The notes: generated by a model not told the origin, from the sequence alone. 64,000 nucleotides of DNA from CAIVVT01 sp963823095 (GCA_963823095.1 CAWGKI010000001.1:1488001-1552000); one strand, 5' to 3'. Numbered from the stretch's first letter, positions 9,488 to 19,703 are shown. Numbers and translations are program-made.

Positions 9488-11870
9488 ATGCATATCGCGC
9501 AAGTTGGCGAACGCGCTGCCGGAAGCTGGCAGTGGGCGAAATCTGCCGTCCGAAGAGTGCGATCCTGGACCGCGCATCAATGGACTCTCATCCGCCCCGG
9601 ACCTGAGGTCCGCCGCGCATCAATGGCCGGCGCGGCGATCCTCACGATCGCGTGGGCCGCCTTCATCGGAACGCAGATCCGCTTCGGGTTTGGGCCTTGG
9701 GTCGATGCGGCCATATGCATTCTCATCGGCGCAATCATACTATTCCTCTCGGCGGGCCTCCTATGGCTCGCCCTCTGGTTCCTCCGTAAGCTGCCACCCT
9801 GGCCGGCCTCGATGATCGTCGCAGCCGCGGGGGTCACAGGATTCATGTGGCCGAATTTTCCCTTGTCGGGCATCATACTGGCTGTCGCGGCCTCGGCGCT
9901 GGCGTCGGTTGTTGCGTCGCTCACGGTTGGCGGTTTTTCCCGAATGGCCCGGCAACGGCAGGCGATCACAATCGCGCTGCTCGTCCTGCTGCTCGGTTTT
10001 GCGGGAACCACGATCTGGCTGCTTACCTGGCGCGGGCTGGAGAAGGACATGGCGGACGCGCCGCTGTCGAAGCAGCCCAAGGTGGCCGCCCTGACGCTGA
10101 ACGATCCCTCGCAGCCGGGACCATTCAAGGTAGCTCGGCATCACTTACGGACCCGGCACGGATAAGCATCGTCCGGAGTACGGTCGAGCGGCCAAAGGCG
10201 CGGGGGTGATGCTCAAGTCGCGCTCGATTGACGGCTCCAAGGTGTTCAAAGGACCTGAAGGCTGGCATGCCAAGCTTTACGAGTGGTATTGGGGCTTCGA
10301 TAGCAAGAAACTGCCGCTCAACGCCCGCGTCTGGTACCCCGACGGACTGGGCCCGTTTCCGCTGGTGCTGATTGTCCACGGCAATCACCTCGCGCAGGAC
10401 TTCTCCGACCCCGGCTACGAATACCTGGGTAGGCTGCTGGCCAGCCGCGGCTACATCTTCGCTTCGGTCGACGAGAACTTCATCAACAGCAGTTGGACCG
10501 ACGGCCTGAATCTGAAGGAGACGGCGGCGCGCGGCTGGCTGCTGCTGGAACACCTGAAGCTCTTCCGCGAATGGAACTCCACCAAGGGGAACCCGTTTGA
10601 AGGCAAGGTGGATCTCGACCGGATCGCGCTGATGGGCCACTCGCGCGGCGGCGAGGCCGCGGCGACGGCAGCCGCCTTCAACCACCTGTCCGCGTTCCCC
10701 GGCGATGCGACGCAGAAGTTCGATTACAACTTCAACATCCGCGCGGTGATCGCGATCGCTCCGGCCGACGGCCAGTACAAGCCCGCCGGCGTGGAGCGGC
10801 CGCTGAAGGACGTGAACTATTTCGTGGTTCAGGGCGGTTACGACGGCGACGTGAGCGCATTCGTCGGCAGCCGCCAGTACAACCGCACCAGCCTCAGCGA
10901 CTCCTTCCCCGGCTTCAAGGCGGAGTTGTGGATCTATCGCGCCAATCACGGCCAGTTCAACACCGTATGGGGCGACGACGACAACGGACCGCCCGGCGGC
11001 TGGTTTATGAACCATAAGCCACTGCTGAGCGGCGACCAGCAGCGCCAGATCGCCAAGGTCTACTTCTCGGCATTCCTCGAAGCAACCGTCAAGGGCCACG
11101 ACGAATACCGGGCGCTCTTCCGGGACTATCGAGCGGGCGCCAAGTGGTTGCCCGACACGACCTACGTCAATCGATACGCCGACTCGAAGCGCAAAATCGT
11201 CGCCGGCTTCGACGAGGACTTCGACGTCGAGACCGCTACGCTCCCCGGTGCTCGCATCCATGGCGATAAGCTCGCGGTCTGGAAAGAACAGAGGACCGAA
11301 CTGCGATGGGACAATCGCGGCGACAATGCCGTGTATCTCGGATGGCGCGAACCGGCAGCCACGTATGGCGTAGCTCTCCCCGAAGACTTCGCCAAAACGC
11401 TGACGCCGGACTCGCTGCTCTCGTTTGAGCTGGCGGATACCAACGAGAATCCACCCGAACCCGACGCCGACAAGGACAAGAAGGGTGGCAAAGAAGCCGG
11501 CAAGAAGGACGCCAAAAAAACGGACGTCAAGAAGAAGGACGAGAAGAAAAAGGACGACGACAAGAAGCGCAAAGCCCCGCTGGACTTCACCGTGGAACTG
11601 GTGACGGCGGACGGCAAGACTGCGCGTCTGCCGCTCTCTTCCATCGGCCCCATCTACAAGCCGTTCCACATCGAATACGTCAAGTTCAACAAACTCGGCT
11701 TCGGACGCGGCGACAAGGACACCGAGGCCGTGTTGCAGCGCTACGCGGTTCCACTGAAGAGCTTCCCAGGCTTGGCCTCCGCGCAGGTCCGCGAAATCCG
11801 CTTCCGCTTCGACCGTTCGAAGGAGGGAGTCGTTGTGCTGGACAATATCGCCTTCGAACCGGGCAACTGA
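9488..11870 (+). CDS. Membrane domain fused to alpha/beta hydrolase, with one +1 frameshift
   Basis: The first frame encodes about 215 residues with four or five hydrophobic segments (for example ICILIGAIILFLSAGLLWLALWF in outline). It is interrupted near 10130. In the next frame the protein continues ITYGPGTDKHRPEYG into an alpha/beta hydrolase with LVLIVHGNHLAQDF and the nucleophile elbow GHSRGG. Removing one base gives one chain of 793 residues. A lysine/aspartate-rich linker (11470-11575) precedes a C-terminal beta-rich domain. The architecture suggests a membrane-anchored hydrolase acting outside the cytoplasm. Its substrate is unknown. Confidence 0.75.
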
Positions 11871-11969
11871 TCGAATCGGCGGCTGCGTGGCCGGCCAGCA
11901 TCAGCGCGCCGGAATCGCATTGACGATCCATTGCTAAACTCATGGTTTAGCGGAGGTTGGGGCGGTTCG

Positions 11970-12872
11970 ATGCGAATCTTGGTAACGGGCGCGACGGGCT
12001 ACATTGGCTCGGCAGTTTGCGAAGCTCTCCTCGTCAATGGGCATCGCGTCGTTGCTCTCGTACGCAGTGCGGAAAAGAAGGCGGCGGTGGAGGCGCTCGG
12101 ACTCGAAGCGCAATTCGGCGACCTGACGGATCCGCCATCTCTGAAAGCCGCGGCGGCTGGCGTCGACGGGGTCATCCATGCGGCGATGGCCAGTGGCCCG
12201 GCGTCGGGCGCCATCGACCGCGCCGCGGTGGAGGCGATGCTCGATGCCCTCGTTGGCTCCGGCAAGCCGTTCATCTACACCAGTGGCGTCTGGGTCTATG
12301 GAGACACTCAGGGCCGGGTTGCGGGTGAAGTCTCGATGCTGCGTCCGGCCACCCGGGTAGCGTGGCGTCCAGCAGTAGAGGACCTGGTCCTCGAAGCCAA
12401 ATCGGGCGAAGTAGCTGGTGTCGTCCTGCGCCCGGGAATGGTCTTCGGGCGTGGCGGCGGGTTTGTCGGCATGATGTTCCAACAGGCCCGGGCCGAGGGG
12501 AAAGTATCGATCGCCGGCGACGGGGAGAATCATTGGTCTTCCATTCACGTGGACGACCTCGCGGATCTCTACGCCCGAGTGGTGGCAGACCCGGCGGCAG
12601 GGGAGCTCTTCGTCGCTTGCGGCGGAATGCCGCAGCCGGTGCGCAAAATCGCCTTGGCCGTCACCAAGGCATGCGGCATCGATGGGAAAGTGGAGCGCTT
12701 GCCTCTGGACCGGGCGAGACAGGTTTTCGGCCCCGTCGCCGATTGTATGGCGATGGACCAGAAAGTCGCTTCCACCAAGGCGACTCGCTTTTTCGGATGG
12801 ACGGCGAAGCACCCCTCGATTTTCGATGAGATCTTTTCGGGCTCGTATCTGAAACCGCCGCAGGCAGACTAA
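11970..12872 (+). CDS. NAD-dependent epimerase/dehydratase family protein
   Basis: This is a 300-residue extended SDR protein beginning MRILVTGATGYIGSAVCEAL with the GATGYIG nucleotide loop. It continues with the VRSAEKK segment that usually reads the cofactor and with FIYTSGVWVYGD. The usual catalytic Y-x-x-x-K is not obvious, which is common in the SDR_a5 or atypical subgroup. The ATG at 11970 was chosen over an earlier in-frame start because homology begins there. The substrate is unknown. Confidence 0.85.
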   Translation: MRILVTGATGYIGSAVCEALLVNGHRVVALVRSAEKKAAVEALGLEAQFGDLTDPPSLKAAAAGVDGVIHAAMASGPASGAIDRAAVEAMLDALVGSGKPFIYTSGVWVYGDTQGRVAGEVSMLRPATRVAWRPAVEDLVLEAKSGEVAGVVLRPGMVFGRGGGFVGMMFQQARAEGKVSIAGDGENHWSSIHVDDLADLYARVVADPAAGELFVACGGMPQPVRKIALAVTKACGIDGKVERLPLDRARQVFGPVADCMAMDQKVASTKATRFFGWTAKHPSIFDEIFSGSYLKPPQAD

Positions 12873-12937
12873 AGCGGCACGACCGGCTTAGGGCCCGTGA
12901 AGAAATAGCCATGCCGACTGTTGAGTGCTCTGCTGCG

Positions 12938-13034
12938 TTGTGGCGCACGCTTCAGCGTGCTGTGGTGGCATTCATGCCACCATGCCGGATGTCGAGATGA
13001 ATCTCGCCACTGCACGCTGAAGCGTGCGCCACAA
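12938..13034. repeat. 97-bp palindromic element with perfect 23-bp terminal inverted repeats
   Basis: The ends are exact reverse complements over 23 bases. Each arm is itself a hairpin (GCACGC-TTCA-GCGTGC at the left, GCACGC-TGAA-GCGTGC at the right). An inner hairpin GTGGCA-TTCA-TGCCAC is also present. A diverged second copy is at 15801-15896. There is no coding capacity. Confidence 0.85.
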
Positions 13035-13099
13035 CATCCCTGGGCTCCCCGGTGTCGCGAGCCTTGTCCGGACTGTGACTGTTATTCCTGGACGGGCTC

Positions 13100-14909
13100 T
13101 TAGCAGGGTGCGGGAGAAGGTGCAGTGGCAGAGCTTGAGCCCGCGATTTGGCGGTACGCCCGGAAGTTCGCCGCGCCGTCTTTGCCCAGGTACCGCTCCA
13201 GGAACTTCGGCTCGGTCTTGGTCAGGTCTACGACAACCAGCCCGTCCAGGGTCTGACCGAAGCTGTGGTCCACATGGAACGTGGCGAAACGTCCACCCAT
13301 CTTGAGGTACTGGCGGATAAGCACCGGCATGCCCTCGCCGGTCGGCTCCAGGTCGGCGATCCAGGACTCCATATCCTCAATCGAATCCGGCTGCGGTAAG
13401 CCGTTCACCGGCATGTGGATGAAGGGGCGCCGCGGCTTGGCGAACGATGCGAGTTCGGGCATTCCCACCAGACGCAGCAACGTATCCGCCATGAGCACAC
13501 GGCTGGCCTTCTGATACGAATTGCTGATGCTGACCGGCCCGAACAGATAGCGATACTGCGGATTTCTGGCGACGTATTCGCCGATCGCCCTCCACAGCAG
13601 CAGCAGTGGCTGGAACGAGCGCTGATGCTCGACGCGGATGAAGCTGCGGCCAAGTTCGAGAGCGGGCGTGATCTGCTCAAAAAACTGCGGGCTGAAGCGG
13701 TACAGCGTCTTCGTATAAAGCCTTCCCTGTGCCCGGTCGGTGCCACACAGGCGATACGCTCCCGCGATCGCATTCAGGTCTTTCCGCCACAGCACCAGAT
13801 GCAGGTAGTGGTCGTCGAAGTCGTCCAGGTCGACCTGCTTTCCGGTTCCTTCGCCGGCTTTCCGGAAGGTTTGCTCCCGGAGGCGGCCAATCTCGCGCAC
13901 TGCAAACGGACAGTCGTCGCGAGTCGCCAGGATTACCTGCCAGTTACCCGATTCCACCAGCAATCGCTCCGCGGGCAGGGCGGCGAGTTCCGCCCGAAGC
14001 CAGTCAGGCGGAATCGGTTCGAACAGTGGATCGTCTTCACGGATCCGGCGGGGCGGCGGCGCGGTGCGCGGCTTGCGGTGCGCCAGCCAATAGGTCTTGC
14101 GTCTGAGCAGATCGGTTGCGCCCTCGTCGTCCAGACCCTCGAATTTGGATGCCGCCAAGCGGATGTCCCACGCGCATGCTCAGAATGTGCCCCTGCTTGT
14201 TCAGCAACTCACGCGGCAGCAGCGCGGTGCGCAGCCTGGGATGCACTATTCCCGCGATTTGAAACAGCGCGCTGTTGGCGCCCTCAAAGTAAAACGGGAG
14301 CGCCGCCGCCCCGGTGTGCTTCACCAGCGCCGCGGCGGTACGGTGCCAGTCTGGGTCGTGAATTCCCGGGCGCCGGAAGTGCACATGCGACACCTCGCCC
14401 GCGGGGAAGATCAGCAGCATGCCGCCCTTCTCCAACCATTGCAGCGCTTCACGGAGGCCCCGCCGGTTGGCGCGGGTGGCGGACTCTCCCCCGAAGGGGT
14501 CCACCAGGATCAGAAAAGGACGGACCTCGGGCATGGCCCCGAGCATGTCGTTAGCCAGAACACGGAAATCCGGACGATGCTGCGCTAACAGCCATGTCGC
14601 CGCAATCGCCTCCGCCATGCCGAACGGGTGATTGGCCACGGCGACAACGGGCCCCTTCTTCGGGATTCGCGCCAGATCCTCCGCCGAGATGTCTATGCTG
14701 ATTCTCAGGCGGTTCAAAATCTCGCCTACAAACTCGGAACCGGGCGCGGATTCCCGCGTCGCGCTGTAGAACCGATCGAGATGCTCCAGCTTCAGGAGCT
14801 TGCTGAGAGCTCCGGTCATGGGGCCGATTAGCGGCTTGCTCGCCATTCGCCGCAGCGCACCGGTGAACAGTGGGGGTTCGCTCGATGAAGAGTGATTCGG
14901 AACTGGCAT
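13100..14909 (-). CDS. Bifunctional acyltransferase (PlsC domain + GNAT/hemolysin-like N-acyltransferase), one +1 frameshift
   Basis: The first half (from 14909) is a lysophospholipid-acyltransferase domain with VAVANHPFGMAEA (an H-x4-E version of the H-x4-D motif), RGLREALQWLEKGG and FPAGEVSH. After MRVGHPL the frame breaks near 14158, and the adjoining frame carries on with FEGLDDEGATDLLRRKTYWL into an OlsB/hemolysin-like N-acyltransferase domain (FAVREIGRLREQTFR, LELGRSFIRVEHQ, LFGPVSISNSY). Removing one base gives 602 residues. This order matches the two-domain OlsF type, in which one chain makes ornithine lipids by N- and then O-acylation. That function is inference. The frameshift is probably an extra G. 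Confidence 0.82.
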
Positions 14910-15023
14910 TCTACTGAGAGATACAGCATGAGGTTTTCGTTTGCGTGAACGCCCGGTGACAGGCTTGTTCCGCCGCTAAACGCGAGCATCTTCCCGCCGG
15001 ACTGAGTGTATTAAGCTGGCATC

Positions 15024-15782
15024 ATGAGGACTTTCGTATCCGTTTTGAGCGTATCGCTCCTGGGACTGGCAGCGTGGGCGCAAGCGCCTGCCGCCAAGGC
15101 CCCGGCCAAGGCTCCGGCCAAGAAAGCGGCGGCCCCCGCCAAGGCGGCCCCCGCAACGCCGAAAACCCCTCGCCCCGATGGGTTGTACACGACCATCTCG
15201 ACGTCGATGGGCGACATCACATTGAAACTTTTCGACAAGGAATCGCCCATCACCGTGAAGAATTTTGTGGGTCTGGCGACCGGGCGAAAACCCTGGACCG
15301 ATCCGAAGACTCATGCGCGCGTCAGCCGCCCGCTTTACAACGGCCTGATCTTCCACCGCGTCATCGAGAATTTCATGATCCAGGGCGGCGATCCGACCGG
15401 CACGGGCATGGGCGGGACGGACGTAATCAAGGACGAATTCGATCCGTCGCTCAAGTTCGATCAGCCGGGCCGCCTGGCAATGGCTAATGCCGGTCCGAAA
15501 ACGGGAAGCTGCCAGTTCTTTATCACGGAAGTGCCGACGCCCCATCTGAACGGACTGCATCCGATCTTCGGCCAGGTTGTGGAACACCAGGAGCTGGTGA
15601 CCCAGATCACTCATGTCGCGAAGAATGGCGAGGGCCGGCCGAACACGCCTGTCGTCATCAAGAGGGTGACCTTCGAGCGATGGCAGGGCGGCAAGGAAGC
15701 TCCGCTGTTCCCGCCGGCCGCTCCCGCGGCGAAAGCGGGAGTCGCGAAGAAAGCGCCGGCACCCGCTCCGGCGAAGAAGTAG
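15024..15782 (+). CDS. Secreted peptidyl-prolyl cis-trans isomerase, cyclophilin type
   Basis: The 252-residue product has a signal peptide (MRTFVSVLSVSLLGLAAWAQ), an Ala/Lys/Pro-rich linker (about 20-50) and a cyclophilin domain with FHRVIENFMIQGGDPTGTG and CQFFITE. It ends in a second Ala/Lys/Pro-rich tail. Cyclophilins speed proline isomerisation during folding. With this leader it should act in the periplasm. It is divergent from the acyltransferase and is followed by a repeat element. Confidence 0.93.
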   Translation: MRTFVSVLSVSLLGLAAWAQAPAAKAPAKAPAKKAAAPAKAAPATPKTPRPDGLYTTISTSMGDITLKLFDKESPITVKNFVGLATGRKPWTDPKTHARVSRPLYNGLIFHRVIENFMIQGGDPTGTGMGGTDVIKDEFDPSLKFDQPGRLAMANAGPKTGSCQFFITEVPTPHLNGLHPIFGQVVEHQELVTQITHVAKNGEGRPNTPVVIKRVTFERWQGGKEAPLFPPAAPAAKAGVAKKAPAPAPAKK

Positions 15783-15800
15783 CCGGTCCTCGCACGTGAA

Positions 15801-15896
15801 TTGTGGCGTACGCTTTAGCGTCGCTGTCGTGGCATTCATGCCACCATGCCGGAGTCGGATGAATCTCGCCACGGCACGCTGAAGCGTGCGCCACAG
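15801..15896. repeat. Second copy of the 97-bp palindromic element (diverged)
   Basis: It starts TTGTGGCGTACGCTTTAGCG and ends with the same GCACGCTGAAGCGTGCGCC arm as the element at 12938-13034. The central GGCATTCATGCCACCATGCC is identical. The left arm has changes that break several pairs, so this copy looks older. Confidence 0.8.
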
Positions 15897-15917
15897 AGCG
15901 AAAGCCGCCAATCCGGT

Positions 15918-17279
15918 CTAACTGTTGTTGACGACGCGCTCGGCCCGCGCGTAGATCTCTTCCAATCGCTGTGCGGATCGGGCCTCAGCCGCAAGGCGCA
16001 GCACAGGCTCCGTGTTGGAGGAGCGCACGTGCAACCACGAGTCGGGCCCGATCAGCTTCAGCCCATCGGTCCGGTCCACCTGCGCGCCGGAGAACATCGA
16101 CTCCAACTCCTGCATGATCGGTCCTAGCCGGCCATGTTCGAATGTGAACTTGCCGAGACGCCGGTAGTAAGGCGCGTGCGTGGCTGCGAGTTCGCTGAGC
16201 TTCTTGCCCGTTTCGGCCATGCGATCGAGCAGGAACGCCATCCCCATGTAGGAGTCGCGGCAGTAGTGCACGGCCGGGAAGATGATTCCGCCGTTGGTGC
16301 CTTCTCCCCCAATCACCGCGCCGACCGCACGCATGCGATCGACGACATTCGCTTCACCAACGGGCGAGCGGTAAATCGGACAGCCGTAGCGCTGCGCGAC
16401 CTCGTCGATTACCGATGAGGTGGTGAGATTCACGACCACCGGCCCTTTGGTGCGGTGCAGCGCGCAATCGACCGCCATGGCCAGCACTTCGTCGTTATCG
16501 AGGATGAAGCCGGTTTCGTCGCCTACGGCGAGACGGTCGCCGTCCGGATCCTGCGCAAACGCGATCTCGGCGCCGCATTGCTTGATCAGCGCGCGGAGAT
16601 CGTCGAGCACTTCGGGTCTCGGCTCGGCCTCACGCGGGAATGGCTTAGTGGGGTCCACCGAGATGGCGTGTAGATCGCAATTCAGAATGTCGCGCAGAAA
16701 GCGGACGCTCATCAGCGAACCGGCGCCATTGACACCGTCCAGAGCCACCTTGAAACGGCGCTTGCGGATCCGATCCACGTCGACGTTTTTCAGCACGCGC
16801 GCGAAATGCCGCTCGGGTGCGGTGTCGTAATCGACCGAGACGCCACGGATCTCGGCGTTCGCCGCTTGACGAAAATCGCTCTGGTGATAGAGGTCCAGCA
16901 GCTCGCTGCGCTCGTATTGGTTGAAGAAGAGGCCCTCGCGATTGAAGAGCTTCAGCGCGTTGTATTCGGGCGGATTGTGGGACGCAGTGATGGCGATGCC
17001 GCCCTTGGCATGGGTTTCCGCAACGTAGATCTGGATGGTCGGCGTTGGGGCGATGCCCACCTTCACGACTTCGCAACCGGCCGCGAGCAGACCGCAGGTG
17101 ACGGCGTGTTCCAGCATCTCGCCGGTCGAACGAGTATCGCGGCCGAGCACGACACGGCCCTGTCCGACATAGGTCCCGAACGCTTGAGCGAACGCGCAGG
17201 CCAGGTTCGGAGTAAGGAAGTCACCGACCACGCCGCGGATGCCGGAGACTCCGATCTTGAGTTGATGTACGCGGCTCAT
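15918..17279 (-). CDS. glmM: Phosphoglucosamine mutase/phosphohexomutase (GlmM-like)
   Basis: A 453-residue alpha-D-phosphohexomutase. It has the phosphoserine loop TASHNPPEYNALK, the metal loop DPDGDRLAVGDE, the sugar loop GEGTNGGIIF and the phosphate-binding C-terminal SSNTEPVLRL. GlmM converts glucosamine-6-phosphate to the 1-phosphate for peptidoglycan precursors. GlmM is the best guess, but a phosphomannomutase role is possible. Its start overlaps the stop of the upstream paralogue by four bases (ATGA), so the two are translationally coupled. Confidence 0.88.
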   Translation of the reverse strand: MSRVHQLKIGVSGIRGVVGDFLTPNLACAFAQAFGTYVGQGRVVLGRDTRSTGEMLEHAVTCGLLAAGCEVVKVGIAPTPTIQIYVAETHAKGGIAITASHNPPEYNALKLFNREGLFFNQYERSELLDLYHQSDFRQAANAEIRGVSVDYDTAPERHFARVLKNVDVDRIRKRRFKVALDGVNGAGSLMSVRFLRDILNCDLHAISVDPTKPFPREAEPRPEVLDDLRALIKQCGAEIAFAQDPDGDRLAVGDETGFILDNDEVLAMAVDCALHRTKGPVVVNLTTSSVIDEVAQRYGCPIYRSPVGEANVVDRMRAVGAVIGGEGTNGGIIFPAVHYCRDSYMGMAFLLDRMAETGKKLSELAATHAPYYRRLGKFTFEHGRLGPIMQELESMFSGAQVDRTDGLKLIGPDSWLHVRSSNTEPVLRLAAEARSAQRLEEIYARAERVVNNS

Positions 17280-18646
17280 GCGCAGTAGCTCCTCACGATT
17301 TCCATCGTTTCTTCGAAAAGTTTCCGCGGCTCATCGCCCTGCTGCTCGCAGATCACGCGCACAATCGGCTCGGTCTGGCTGACGCGCACGTGCACCCAGC
17401 GGTTGGCCCAATCCAGCCGCAGCCCGTCGGTCGTATTCCTCCTGGCGTCGGGATAGAACTGCTCCAGCGCGAAGAGCATCTCGGGGATCTTGTGAGTTTC
17501 GAGCGGCACCACGCCCTTGAGTATCGAGTAGCGCGGATAGCTGCTGAGCATCTGAGAGAGTGTCTGGTTCTTGCGGTCCATGCGCGCTAGAATCGCGAGC
17601 ATCGCGGCAATGCCGTCGTAGACGTAGCGGAACTGAGGAATCATGATGGCGCCCGTGCCTTCGCCCGCGATGGCGATCTGCTCGGGGCGGAACGCCTGCA
17701 GGGCATCGATGGTTGCCTGGCGTCCAACGGCAACGCGTTCGACATGGCCGCCATGCTGCGCGGCCACAACTTCGAGCAGTCCGGTGGTGGAGACGTTGGC
17801 AATGATTGTCTTGCCCGGCCCGCGCTCCAGGAACTCGTCGGCGAGCAGCACCATCACCATCTCTTCGCTCACCGCCTGCCCCGTCTCGGTGGCCAGCGCC
17901 ACGCGGTCCGAGTCGATGTCGAACAGGAAGCCCGCGTCGGCGCCCACCAGCTTCATCAGCGGGGCGAGTTGCAACTCCACCATCTTGCGATTCGTCGCCG
18001 GCTCGTGGACAAACGCCCGGCCTTCCAGCCGCTCGTTGAAGAGCGCGAAGTTCAGGCCGAAGCGGTCGTGCATGCGGCGCAACAACAACGCCGAAAGGCC
18101 GTTCGTGCAGTCCACCAGAATCTTGAACTTCTTCAGCCGTTCAAGCGGAAAGAGCTTCGCCAGATCGTCCAGGTATTGGTCGATGGCAGTGTGATCCATC
18201 TCGAGCTTGCCGACCGATTCGTGACCGGCGAAGGCGAACTTCTTCAGGTGATAGATGTCGAGCAATTCGCCGGACTCGCCCGTGGCGAGATAAGAACCCT
18301 CCGGCCCCAGGAACTTCAAGGCGTTCCACTCGGCCGCGTTGTGACTTGCGCCAATTGAGATACCGCCGGAGGCGTTCACCCGGCGAATGGCGTGCTGGAT
18401 GACAGGCGTCGAAACCACGCCGAGATCGATCACGTCGTGACCCGTCGCCAGCAGCCCCGCCACGACTCCTTCGCGGATCATGTTGCCGCTCGCGCGCGGA
18501 TCGCGCCCGATCACGATCTTGCCCGGCGCATCGAGGAACGTCCCGAACGCGGCGGCGAAATCGAGTACGTGCGCCGCGGTCAGTCCCGAACCGACGATGC
18601 CGCGCAATCCGACCTGCGAGATGCGCAGGTTTCCTTCCGTTGCCAT
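17276..18646 (-). CDS. Second, divergent phosphohexomutase paralogue
   Basis: A 456-residue protein aligned end to end with its downstream neighbour: GLRGIVGSGLTAAHVLDF, GASHNAAEWNALKF, DIDSDRVALATE, GEGTGAIMIP and SQTEPIVRVICEQ. The catalytic serine is kept, but TASHNP has become GASHNAA and DPDGDR has become DIDSDR. The metal-binding aspartates and the arginine are retained. It is probably an active mutase with a different sugar phosphate, or a partner subunit. It sits between the CBM9-like gene and glmM in a tight operon. Confidence 0.88.
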   Translation of the reverse strand: MATEGNLRISQVGLRGIVGSGLTAAHVLDFAAAFGTFLDAPGKIVIGRDPRASGNMIREGVVAGLLATGHDVIDLGVVSTPVIQHAIRRVNASGGISIGASHNAAEWNALKFLGPEGSYLATGESGELLDIYHLKKFAFAGHESVGKLEMDHTAIDQYLDDLAKLFPLERLKKFKILVDCTNGLSALLLRRMHDRFGLNFALFNERLEGRAFVHEPATNRKMVELQLAPLMKLVGADAGFLFDIDSDRVALATETGQAVSEEMVMVLLADEFLERGPGKTIIANVSTTGLLEVVAAQHGGHVERVAVGRQATIDALQAFRPEQIAIAGEGTGAIMIPQFRYVYDGIAAMLAILARMDRKNQTLSQMLSSYPRYSILKGVVPLETHKIPEMLFALEQFYPDARRNTTDGLRLDWANRWVHVRVSQTEPIVRVICEQQGDEPRKLFEETMEIVRSYCA

Positions 18647-18651
18647 TGGGA

Positions 18652-19338
18652 TCAGTCCTCCAGCCGGAGCAGCCCGAAGGCCTCCGGCACGTGATAACTC
18701 GGCGCTCCCGTCGGTCTCCAGCAGATCGATTTCCGCCGTGGCGGGGGACCTTGGATGCGGTACAGGTTCACGCGATATTCCGTACCCGGCGCGGCGGGCT
18801 TTTCAGTAATCGAGGTCACCGGAATGCGAAAAGCCGCGTACCAGATCTTCTTTGCGGCGTCGATTCGAGCGGCGTGTTCGAAGCCTGAATTCCACAACCA
18901 GCCGCCCTCCGGCTTGGGCTGTTTCCGGTCGATGTCGAGATCCACCCACTCGCCCTGCGGCGAGATTTCGAACTCGCGATATTGCCAGATCTTCTCGAAG
19001 TCCGCTCCCACGAAGACCTCGGCGACGTCGTAATCCCACATCAGGTTGGTCTCTTTGACTGTGTCCGGCGACGGCTTCATGTAGAGCTGTTCGTAAGGGC
19101 AAACGAAGAGGAAATAGAGCGCCTTCGGAGTCCAGCGCGCGATCACTTGGGTACGATGCCCCGGCACGAGTTCGTTCATAGAACTACGTTCGAAAAACAC
19201 CGATGGCGCGTTGCGCCAAAGGCTCGACGCGGGGTCCGTGTTGAGGCTCCGGTCGCGCGAGAGCCGCTTGGCGTGCATAGCAGGCCCTTCGGCCGCGGAA
19301 CAAATGACAAAGAAAAGAAAGAAGGCCAGAAACTTCAT
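18652..19338 (-). CDS. Secreted carbohydrate-binding family 9-like protein
   Basis: The product has 228 residues from the ATG at 19338, where a clean signal peptide begins (MKFLAFFLFFVICSAAEG). An ATG five codons earlier is possible. The body has the CBM9-like order: VIARWTPKALYFLFVCPYEQL, DYDVAEVFVGAD, YREFEISPQGEWVDLDID and AAFRIPVTSI. Such domains bind sugars or act as stand-alone exported proteins. It is five bases upstream of the phosphohexomutase, so it is probably the first gene of that operon. Confidence 0.8.
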   Translation of the reverse strand: MKFLAFFLFFVICSAAEGPAMHAKRLSRDRSLNTDPASSLWRNAPSVFFERSSMNELVPGHRTQVIARWTPKALYFLFVCPYEQLYMKPSPDTVKETNLMWDYDVAEVFVGADFEKIWQYREFEISPQGEWVDLDIDRKQPKPEGGWLWNSGFEHAARIDAAKKIWYAAFRIPVTSITEKPAAPGTEYRVNLYRIQGPPPRRKSICWRPTGAPSYHVPEAFGLLRLED

Positions 19339-19409
19339 GGCTATTTCTATCATACGGCCCGGCTATACTGGGTTCTCGCCGTCATCAGGCGCCATCATCA
19401 GGCAATGAC

Positions 19410-19703
19410 ATGGAAATGAAATCCCCATCCGTTTTCACAGATCACAAAGAGGAGCTGGAACGCTCCGAATTTCAGATGGGCGTGGAAGCTGGCAGGCTCG
19501 CGGTAACGCTCGATCTGCTGACCGATGCGCTCGTGATGGTGATGCAGCACGGAGTTTATTGCCAAAGCGCGCGCCAACCCGGCAAGCCTGCCATGGACAT
19601 CCAGACCATCGCATTGAACGTCGAGCAGGCGAAGGAACTCGTGCAGTCGGTGATCGGCGAGATTCGGGCAAGGCAAGCCTCCGAAACGGAGCCGCGGCCG
19701 TGA
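19410..19703 (+). CDS. Small hypothetical protein ending inside a repeat
   Basis: A 97-residue frame (MEMKSPSVFTDHKEELERSE...) with a helical-looking middle (GRLAVTLDLLTDALVMVM). The last residues, SETEPRP, and the stop codon come from a dispersed GAAACGGAGCCGCG repeat. No family is recognised and no strong ribosome site is visible. It may be real because its amino-acid composition is protein-like and no other gene occupies the site. Confidence 0.45.
   Translation: MEMKSPSVFTDHKEELERSEFQMGVEAGRLAVTLDLLTDALVMVMQHGVYCQSARQPGKPAMDIQTIALNVEQAKELVQSVIGEIRARQASETEPRP

Noticed and set aside
10125..11669. 514-codon frame antisense to the hydrolase
   Set aside because: Shadow of a gene with clear catalytic motifs. 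Its translation is Val/Leu-rich without any family match.
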